From JAFCDQ01 sp964571335 (GTDB lineage Archaea; Nanobdellota; Nanobdellia; Woesearchaeales; ARS49), in NCBI GenBank assembly GCA_964571335.1, contig CAZNAM010000026.1, positions 1 to 10,687 on the forward strand: a stretch of DNA of 10,687 nucleotides, in the 5' to 3' direction. How positions within the stretch are numbered: the stretch's first letter is position 1; each line of letters opens with the position of its first letter. A model generated the notes under the pieces. It did no database searches. It saw only the letters and a list, made by a program, of their open reading frames with translations, and was not told where the DNA came from. Positions 5,806-10,687 of the stretch are shown here, one piece after another. The position numbers and the translations under genes were made by a program.

Positions 5806-6354
5806 ATGGCAATTATAAAAGGGGCTAAGATAGCTAAGAGAGTTATAACACTTTTGATAATAATTGCTGTAATAATAGTTGGCTATAAATTTCTAACAAA
5901 CGAACCTGGAATCAAACCAATCACAGAAAATATAATAAAATTAAGAATAACAGAAAATCCTTTAGATAAAGCAAAAATAATATCTTCAACAGATAATATG
6001 ATTACTAAATTAGAAAGTGATGAAGTTAAAGAAAGATGGAATCAATTAACAAAATGCCTAAATAAAGAATGTTCAGATACCCAATACTTTAATTTTTTAA
6101 TAATATTATTTTCTCAATATCCTGAAAAATTAGCAAAAACAGACTTATTATTGAAGATTTTAGCAATACAAAGATATTGGGGAACAGAAGAGGTGGTAGA
6201 ATTCTCAAAAGCAATGAGTTATGTAGACGAAGAAATACAAAAAATGCCTTCAAATACTGTTAAAAAGAAATGGCAAAATGTTATTGACTGCAACAATCTT
6301 TGCGACAAAAAAAATGATTATTTCTTAGAATTAATACAATCTGTTTTGAATTGA
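5806..6354 (+). CDS. Membrane-anchored protein with two Trp/Cys repeats, unknown function
   Basis: I do not recognise a family. This 182-residue protein has a basic N-terminus (KGAKIAKR), a transmembrane helix at about residues 13-28, and a soluble helical domain that would lie outside the cell if the positive-inside rule holds. The soluble part contains two copies of one pattern. Repeat 1 (about 65-103) has Val74-Lys75, Trp78, Cys84, Cys89 and Tyr94-Phe95. Repeat 2 (about 143-182) has Val152-Lys153, Trp156, Cys162, Cys166 and Tyr172-Phe173. Each repeat could hold one Cys-Cys disulfide. The region between (104-142) is helical. The gene stands alone between purB and the elp3 operon with its own promoter. 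Confidence 0.75.
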   Translation: MAIIKGAKIAKRVITLLIIIAVIIVGYKFLTNEPGIKPITENIIKLRITENPLDKAKIISSTDNMITKLESDEVKERWNQLTKCLNKECSDTQYFNFLIILFSQYPEKLAKTDLLLKILAIQRYWGTEEVVEFSKAMSYVDEEIQKMPSNTVKKKWQNVIDCNNLCDKKNDYFLELIQSVLN

Positions 6355-6448
6355 TCTGATTAATGAAGACTTCGCTAGGCGGCATAGATATTGTAGTTTG
6401 AGATATAACAGAAATATTTAAAACAATAAAAAGTATTCTTTTAAAATA
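6355..6448. other. Intergenic region with a GC-rich patch
   Basis: This 94-base gap before the elp3 operon contains the short GC-rich segment CTTCGCTAGGCGGCATAG (6370-6387), which stands out in very AT-rich surroundings. No tRNA fold, C/D box pair or stable hairpin was seen. The operon's TATA box lies at 6417. Confidence 0.3.
6417..6423 (+). promoter_or_regulatory. BoxA of the elp3 operon
   Basis: TTTAAAA lies 32 to 26 bases before the ATG at 6449. It is the only clear promoter for the three-gene unit, because the two downstream junctions are overlaps. Confidence 0.5.
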
Positions 6449-7450
6449 ATGAGAAAAGGAAAGAGAAAAGCAAGGCAAGTGATGCCAAGAATAAGTTCAA
6501 AAGGGGAAAAAGAAGAAAATGAAATCTATAAAAACTCTGAAATAGAAACTGATGAACCTATTTCTGAAATATATGAACAAGAAGATGCACATTCAAGGAT
6601 AAGATCAAATTTACATAATGCAGTGCAAAGATGGAAAGAAGAAAAAGACATTCTAAAAGAAGAAAGACAACCAGGAGCAATGACTAAAATATTTAAAAAA
6701 TTCTTCAAAAAAGACAAAAAAGATAATGCTGATTATGATGAAGTCAAGAAATTTCTAAGCAAAATAAGTTTATACAATCCAGAAGAAACTGAGGATATTA
6801 ATCTTGATAAAATAAAACAACAAATAAAAGAAGAACCTGCCAGAAAACATGAAAAAAGTATAATTGGAGAAAAATTAGAAATAGAACAAAAGGAAGTTAG
6901 GGATATTGAAAAAGAAAAACAAAAAATAGAACAAGTAAAAGAGAAAAAAGAAAAATATATGCAAGAAATAGAAAAAAGAAAACAAAAACATAAAGAAGAA
7001 ATAGAAGAAGCAATAAAAAAACATAATGTTCTGCATAAAGAAACAGAAGAACCTAAAGGAATTTTCCATAAAAGAAGACATCTTGACATAATTGAAGAAG
7101 AAATCAAAGAAGAAGATCTTGTTGAAACAGAACAGGAAATGCCTGAGAAAGAAGTGAAAAAAACAGGAATTAAATTTGATAAAATCAGACAGAACGTAAC
7201 TGATAAGATGGGATTGATGCATGCAAAATTAAAAGAAAGTATACATAAAATAAAAGGAAAAATACAAAAACCAATAGAATTAAATGAATATCCTGAAAAA
7301 TATCTAAAAGAAAAAGATGATTACAAAGAAAGACAAAGATATTTTCTCAAAAAACAAAAAGTCGTGACAACTCAAAAGTTACCAAGACCAAAACACGAAA
7401 TAGATGCTGATATTGAAAAAATTTATAAAGAGATAGAACAATTAAAATGA
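6449..7450 (+). CDS. Highly charged coiled-coil protein, first gene of the elp3 operon
   Basis: This 333-residue protein has no membrane segment or signal peptide and is dominated by Lys and Glu. Its parts are a basic start (MRKGKRKARQ), an acidic linker (about 20-48), a helical segment with a strongly basic amphipathic stretch TKIFKKFFKKDKK (79-91), and a long predicted coiled coil at about 120-200. A second acidic segment (215-240), a helical region (241-272) and a C-terminal helical tail follow. No catalytic motif is seen and no family is recognised; structural, scaffold or nucleic-acid/membrane-surface roles are all possible. The stop overlaps the next start as ATGA (7447-7450), so the two are probably co-translated. 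Low-complexity composition would make database matches unreliable. Confidence 0.75.
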   Translation: MRKGKRKARQVMPRISSKGEKEENEIYKNSEIETDEPISEIYEQEDAHSRIRSNLHNAVQRWKEEKDILKEERQPGAMTKIFKKFFKKDKKDNADYDEVKKFLSKISLYNPEETEDINLDKIKQQIKEEPARKHEKSIIGEKLEIEQKEVRDIEKEKQKIEQVKEKKEKYMQEIEKRKQKHKEEIEEAIKKHNVLHKETEEPKGIFHKRRHLDIIEEEIKEEDLVETEQEMPEKEVKKTGIKFDKIRQNVTDKMGLMHAKLKESIHKIKGKIQKPIELNEYPEKYLKEKDDYKERQRYFLKKQKVVTTQKLPRPKHEIDADIEKIYKEIEQLK

Positions 7451-7995
7451 CAATGAACATAAAACAAAAAGTAGAATTAGGCTTTGCTGTTCTGGCAGTA
7501 TTTGTATTTTCATTATTTATGATAAATAATCCTAGCATAGCAGGATTTGTAACAGCAGAAACATTCACACAAAAAGTAGATATAACATTGGAAGAAAGTG
7601 CAAGAATAGCAGTAGAAAGCATAAGTAAAAAACCAATACAGTTAAATTCTTTAATGGTATCAGGAAATATAGAGGGAAATGGATTAGTTGAAATTTATCT
7701 TGTATCTGGAGCAGATAAATGGTTAGTCTATAGTAATTTGAAGAAAAAAGCAACAGGATTAACAAAATTAACAGGAATTGCAACAGGAGCTATGAGAATA
7801 TATGAAGAAGGAAAATTAGATGGAGAAATAATCAGACCAGAAAATTATCAAACAATAACAGGACCATTTAAACATGCTTGTGCAGATACTTGTTTTGTAA
7901 CAGGACTGCCAAGAACATACTATTTCTTAGAAATCTGGCTTCAGCAAGGAACAAAATTACAACTAGATGAAATTAAATATGGAATAAGAGAATGA
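7447..7995 (+). CDS. Secreted or membrane-anchored beta-rich protein with C-terminal Cys-x3-Cys
   Basis: This 182-residue protein has a basic start (NIKQK), a hydrophobic helix at about residues 11-27, and a possible cleavage or anchor boundary near NPSIAGFVTAET (28-39). An extracytoplasmic domain with many predicted beta strands follows (for example LNSLMVSGNIEGNGLVEIYLV, split around residues 67-86). Near the end Cys145 and Cys149 (HACADTC) probably form a disulfide just before the final strands LEIWL and LQLDEIKYGI. Similar short secreted domains ending in a CxxxC turn are, to my recollection, frequent in DPANN genomes, but I cannot name a family. Starts at 7447 and 7453 are both possible; 7447 gives the ATGA overlap with the upstream gene. 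It also overlaps elp3 by 4 bases. Confidence 0.75.
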   Translation: MTMNIKQKVELGFAVLAVFVFSLFMINNPSIAGFVTAETFTQKVDITLEESARIAVESISKKPIQLNSLMVSGNIEGNGLVEIYLVSGADKWLVYSNLKKKATGLTKLTGIATGAMRIYEEGKLDGEIIRPENYQTITGPFKHACADTCFVTGLPRTYYFLEIWLQQGTKLQLDEIKYGIRE

Positions 7996-9665
7996 AAGAA
8001 TTCTTTGAAGAAATTATTGAACAATTAGCAGATAAAAAATTAACCAAAAATCAGATATTAACAGTTAAGAAGAATGCATGTAAAAAATATAAGATAAAAA
8101 ATATCCCTTCAGATATACAAATATTATTAAGAGCACCTCAAAATAAATTAAAAAAATTAAGTTCATTAATAACAAAACCAGTGAGAACAATGTCAGGAGT
8201 TTCTCCAATAGCATTGATGACAGCACCATTTAAATGCCCTCATGGAAAATGCATATATTGTCCTGGAGGATTGGAAAGTGATTTTGGAGATGTGCCTCAA
8301 AGTTATACAGGAATGGAGCCAAGCACAATGAGAGGCATAAGAAACAGATATGATCCTTATTTAATAACATTCAACAGATTAGAACAATACATAGCATCAG
8401 GACATATGCCTGAAAAATGTGAAGTAATAATTCAAGGAGGAACATTTCCTTCATTTCCTTTGAAATATCAGACAGAATTTATTTACTATGTCTATAAAGC
8501 ACTCAACGACTTTGGAAAAATATTTTTCAAAAAAGGAGAAATTGATATTGAAAAATACAGAAAATTCTTTGAAATGCCTGGTATTTTTGGAGAAGAAAAA
8601 AGAGTAAAAAGAATACAAGAAAAAATACTTAAATTAAAATTGAAGAATGTGAAAACTCTTGCTGAAGAACAGAAAAAAAATGAAACAGCAAAATTAAGGT
8701 GTATTGCGTTATGCATTGAAACAAGACCAGACTATTGTTATGAAGAACACATAAATAAAATACTGAAATTTGGAGGAACAAGAATAGAATTAGGAGTTCA
8801 AAGTTTAGATGAAAGTATTTTAAAAAAAATAAAAAGAGGACATGGATTAAAAGAAATATATAAAGCAACAAAGTTAGCAAAAAATTCTTTGTTAAAAGTA
8901 GGTTATCATATTATGCCGGGATTGCCTGGGAGTAGTATGAAAAAAGATGTTCTGATGTTTAAAAAATTATTTTCTGATGAAAAATTAAAACCAGACGCAT
9001 TAAAAATATATCCAACAATGGTAATGAAAGGAACAAAATTATATGATTATTGGAAGAAAAAAAAATATATTCCTATGACAACTGAAAAAGCTGTTAAGGT
9101 TATTGTTTCAGGCAAGAAATATGTTCCAGAATACTGCAGAATAATGAGAGTTCAAAGAGATATTCCTAAACAAGCAATAAGTGCAGGTGTGAACATGACT
9201 AATCTTCGGCAAGTTATTGAGAAGAAGGTTGTTTGCAGGTGCATAAGATGTAGAGAGCCAAGAAACAGGAAAGTTAATTTTGAAAAAATTGTGTTAAAAA
9301 GATATGATTTTTTAGCTTCTGAGAGCAAAGAGATATTTCTTTCTTTTGAAGATACTGAAAATGATATCTTAATTGGATTTTGCAGACTTCGTTTGATAAA
9401 AGAAAGTTTTAGAAAAGAGATAAAAAAAGGAGATTTAGGAATTCGTGAGCTTCATGTTTATGGTAAGTTAACAGGAATAGGAGAAAAAGGAGATATACAG
9501 CATAAAGGATATGGAAAAAGACTTATTTTAGAAGCTGAAAAGATAGCAAAAGAGTTAGGTTCTAAGCAGGTTCATATTATTTCAGGAATTGGTGTAAGAG
9601 AATATTATTATAAATTAGGATATAAAGTAAATGGTGTTTATGTAAGCAAGAAAATAAAAAATTAA
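7992..9665 (+). CDS. elp3: Elp3: tRNA wobble-uridine carboxymethyl-forming enzyme (radical SAM + acetyltransferase)
   Basis: Elp3 uses S-adenosylmethionine radical chemistry and acetyl-CoA to build the cm5 side chain on U34 of tRNA anticodons. Archaea usually have Elp3 without the other Elongator subunits. The 557-residue protein has normal length. The [4Fe-4S] cysteines are Cys82, Cys87 and Cys90 (CPHGKCIYC), followed by SYTGMEPSTMRGIRNRYDPY, the family's signature. NETAKLRC and IETRPDYC lie in the radical SAM core. A Cys cluster at 415/417/420 (CRCIRC) lies near the domain junction. The C-terminal GNAT domain (about 430-557) has RELHVYG, the acetyl-CoA-binding QHKGYGK (503-509) and GVREYYYKLGY (534-544). 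It is the last gene of a three-gene operon, coupled by ATGA at 7992-7995, and its stop overlaps the convergent gene by 4 bases. Confidence 0.97.
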   Translation: MKEFFEEIIEQLADKKLTKNQILTVKKNACKKYKIKNIPSDIQILLRAPQNKLKKLSSLITKPVRTMSGVSPIALMTAPFKCPHGKCIYCPGGLESDFGDVPQSYTGMEPSTMRGIRNRYDPYLITFNRLEQYIASGHMPEKCEVIIQGGTFPSFPLKYQTEFIYYVYKALNDFGKIFFKKGEIDIEKYRKFFEMPGIFGEEKRVKRIQEKILKLKLKNVKTLAEEQKKNETAKLRCIALCIETRPDYCYEEHINKILKFGGTRIELGVQSLDESILKKIKRGHGLKEIYKATKLAKNSLLKVGYHIMPGLPGSSMKKDVLMFKKLFSDEKLKPDALKIYPTMVMKGTKLYDYWKKKKYIPMTTEKAVKVIVSGKKYVPEYCRIMRVQRDIPKQAISAGVNMTNLRQVIEKKVVCRCIRCREPRNRKVNFEKIVLKRYDFLASESKEIFLSFEDTENDILIGFCRLRLIKESFRKEIKKGDLGIRELHVYGKLTGIGEKGDIQHKGYGKRLILEAEKIAKELGSKQVHIISGIGVREYYYKLGYKVNGVYVSKKIKN

Positions 9666-9666
9666 A
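9651..9666 (-). terminator. T-rich terminator repeat, copy 1 (inside the elp3 3' end)
   Basis: The plus-strand 16-mer AAAATAAAAAATTAAA reads on the minus strand as TTTAA followed by T6-A-T4, directly after the last codon of the 9662-10072 gene. It contains that gene's TAA stop. The same 16-mer also encodes the last codons of elp3. Identical copies lie at 10116 and 10613. Confidence 0.5.
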
Positions 9667-10072
9667 TAAAGTTTTCTAAAGTTTTTCTGTTAATAGAAAT
9701 AAGAGAAAGTTCTTTAGATTTTAAATCAAATTTAACATTTTGTTCTTCTCCGTCACTATCTCCTAAATAAAGTTCATTTTTTAACTTTTTAAGAACAACA
9801 TAAATTCCAGTTTCACATTGAATAAGATTGCCAATTTTAATTGATTGATAATTGCAGAATTCAAAGAATACATAGATTCGAGGGTTTTCTTTTTTTAAAT
9901 AATCTTTAACTGCAGATTTAAATCGTTCTTTTATCCCTTGTTGAATTGCAACCATTTCACTTCTTACAGGAAATCGATTTTTTGTTGAACCTTTACGTTT
10001 AGGATGATTATAACTAGGTGTATGTCCAACAAGAGGATTTGTTGAAATTCTATTCATAGAATATTCATTCAT
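9662..10072 (-). CDS. Tandem paralog 1 of an unrecognised small protein family
   Basis: This 136-residue protein is probably cytosolic: no signal peptide or membrane segment is seen. No known family is recognised. The N-terminus is polar. A basic stretch (PKRKGSTKNRF, residues 24-34) leads to a helix with AIQQGIKERFKSAV (42-55). A beta-rich part follows with IGNLIQ (80-85), GIYVV and LYLGDSDG, and the end is helical. It aligns without gaps over about 60 residues to the next gene upstream (10127-10552), sharing RKxG, R.E..AI.QG.K.RFKSAV and IGNL. The basic helix followed by a small beta unit could bind nucleic acid or protein, but this is a guess. The start at 10072 has a TATA box at the leaderless distance. 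The stop overlaps the elp3 stop convergently. Confidence 0.8.
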   Translation of the reverse strand: MNEYSMNRISTNPLVGHTPSYNHPKRKGSTKNRFPVRSEMVAIQQGIKERFKSAVKDYLKKENPRIYVFFEFCNYQSIKIGNLIQCETGIYVVLKKLKNELYLGDSDGEEQNVKFDLKSKELSLISINRKTLENFI

Positions 10073-10092
10073 TTTTTTAATATAGAATTGTT

Positions 10093-10102
10093 ATTTATAT
10101 AA
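10093..10102 (-). promoter_or_regulatory. BoxA of tandem paralog 1
   Basis: TTATATAAAT on the minus strand lies 30 to 21 bases before the ATG at 10072, so each tandem copy appears to have its own promoter. Confidence 0.5.
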
Positions 10103-10110
10103 TCTTTTTG

Positions 10111-10131
10111 TTAAAAAAATAAAAAATTAAA
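10111..10131 (-). terminator. T-rich terminator repeat, copy 2
   Basis: After the TAA stop at 10129-10127 the minus strand reads T6-A-T7. The sequence matches copy 1 over 16 bases (10116-10131), and matches copy 3 over 24 of 25 positions with one base inserted. Confidence 0.55.
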
Positions 10132-10552
10132 GAATATCATTTAAATTTATTTTAGTAGTTTTTATTCTTTTAGGTTTTTTAGATTTTCCAGATTTTACTA
10201 AGTTTTGTATTCCATTTTTGTTTCCTACTAGAATACCCTCTTTGCCTAAATGTAAAGCAACCTTAATCTCGCCTTTATATTGAACAAGATTTCCTATTTC
10301 TATTAATCCATTATAATTGTAACCTTGTTTAACTACTGGAACTTTAAAATATTCTTTATTTGGATAATATTCAACAGCAGATTTAAAACGTCCTTTTACA
10401 CCTTGTATAATTGCGGACTCTTCATTTCTAGCTTTAAACCATTCTGTTTTGGTTCCTTTTTTCCTTTTGCAAATGTCGCTTGGTAAACGACCACTTTCTT
10501 TATTTAAATTTACATTAGTATTTTCTATTAAAGTTTCTTTATAATTTCCCAT
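10127..10552 (-). CDS. Tandem paralog 2 of the same unrecognised family
   Basis: This 141-residue protein is homologous to the 9662-10072 product. It shares the basic KRKKGTK stretch (29-35), AIIQGVKGRFKSAV (47-60), a following YY..KE, and IGNLVQ (86-91). The second half contains short strands IKVAL and GILVGNKNG and then a basic C-terminus SGKSKKPKRIKTTK (near 120-133) that paralog 1 lacks. No membrane segment is present. The DNA is also similar: bases 10377-10414 match 9912-9949 at 32 of 38 positions, over the conserved RFKSAV region. The ATG at 10552 is preceded by GTGGGAT (minus strand) with 8 bases of spacing and a TATA box 39-49 bases upstream, so this copy may have a short leader, unlike paralog 1. 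Confidence 0.8.
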   Translation of the reverse strand: MGNYKETLIENTNVNLNKESGRLPSDICKRKKGTKTEWFKARNEESAIIQGVKGRFKSAVEYYPNKEYFKVPVVKQGYNYNGLIEIGNLVQYKGEIKVALHLGKEGILVGNKNGIQNLVKSGKSKKPKRIKTTKINLNDIL

Positions 10553-10590
10553 TTTGTTTTATCCCACTACTAAAATAAAGTATTTATCGT

Positions 10591-10601
10591 TTATTTATAA
10601 A
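10591..10601 (-). promoter_or_regulatory. BoxA of tandem paralog 2
   Basis: TTTATAAATAA on the minus strand lies 49 to 39 bases before the ATG at 10552. The distance implies a leader of about 15-25 bases containing GTGGGAT (10567-10561). Confidence 0.45.
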
Positions 10602-10606
10602 TATTA

Positions 10607-10628
10607 TTAAAAAAAATAAAAAATTAAA
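10607..10628 (-). terminator. T-rich terminator repeat, copy 3
   Basis: After the TAA stop at 10626-10624 the minus strand reads T6-A-T8, the same stop-plus-T-tract unit as after the other two paralogs. Confidence 0.55.
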
Positions 10629-10687
10629 GAAGAGATTCTAAAGTTGTTTTAATTTTTTTAGTGATTTTTTTTGGTTTAGCTATTTTG
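10624..10687 (-). CDS. Tandem paralog 3, C-terminal fragment cut by the window edge
   Basis: The minus strand is open from the window end to TAA at 10626-10624 and reads KIAKPKKITKKIKTTLESLL. This matches the end of paralog 2 (KSKKPKRIKTT...LNDIL) in its basic KPK.I..KIKTT run, hydrophobic end and final Leu. The same terminator repeat follows. The start lies beyond the window, so only about 20 codons are visible. Homology is inferred from this short match plus the shared downstream DNA. Confidence 0.65.
   Translation of the reverse strand, partial: KIAKPKKITKKIKTTLESLL

Noticed and set aside
6733..7222. Two overlapping minus-strand frames within the coiled-coil gene
   Set aside because: Products are almost pure Phe/Ser/Leu runs, the complement of Lys/Glu codons; no promoter or start context.
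9225..9252. CRCIRC cluster in Elp3 as a second iron-sulfur site
   Set aside because: Archaeal Elp3 commonly has Cys residues at the domain junction, so this is an ordinary family feature rather than a new site.

Overview
The window looks like a small-genome archaeon, most likely a DPANN lineage of the Woesearchaeota/Pacearchaeota type. The evidence is: very AT-rich DNA; archaeal Spt5/NusG, Sec61-gamma (SecE), archaeal-type ribosomal protein L11 and archaeal Elp3; TATA boxes (BoxA) placed about 24-33 bases before most start codons, which implies many leaderless transcripts; T-rich terminators; and many short secreted or membrane proteins without a clear family. The lineage is an inference; the domain Archaea is well supported.

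Layout. Positions 1-563 hold the 3' part of ftsZ, followed by a sugar-phosphate nucleotidylyltransferase (608-1363) and a convergent unknown gene (1372-1875, minus). Next comes the conserved translocation/transcription/translation block secE (2002-2271), nusG/spt5 (2362-2850) and rpl11 (2886-3635). In many archaea ftsZ1 lies beside secE-nusG-rpl11-rpl1-rpl10-rpl12. Here two unrelated genes separate ftsZ from secE, and the block stops after an L11 with an unusually long C-terminal extension. A minus-strand pair follows: a pilin-like anchored protein (3789-4199) and, through an ATGA overlap, a 46-residue membrane protein (3652-3792). This pair and rpl11 converge on a 22-base palindromic terminator. 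Adenylosuccinate lyase purB (4311-5765) is divergent from the pair.

Positions 5806-6354 encode an anchored protein with two copies of a Trp/Cys-containing repeat. Positions 6449-9665 form a tight operon with two 4-base ATGA overlaps: a charged coiled-coil protein, a secreted or anchored beta-rich protein and elp3 (tRNA wobble-uridine modification). From 9662 to the end are three tandem minus-strand paralogs of an unrecognised small protein family (the third is cut by the window edge). Each ends in the same 16-base stop-plus-terminator repeat, and the first copy of that repeat doubles as the last codons of elp3.

The housekeeping genes cover cell division, Sec export, transcription elongation, ribosome assembly, purine synthesis and tRNA modification. 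The accessory genes are mostly cell-surface or lineage-specific. No rRNA, tRNA, CRISPR array, insertion sequence or origin could be recognised, and no stretch over 300 bases lacks a gene.
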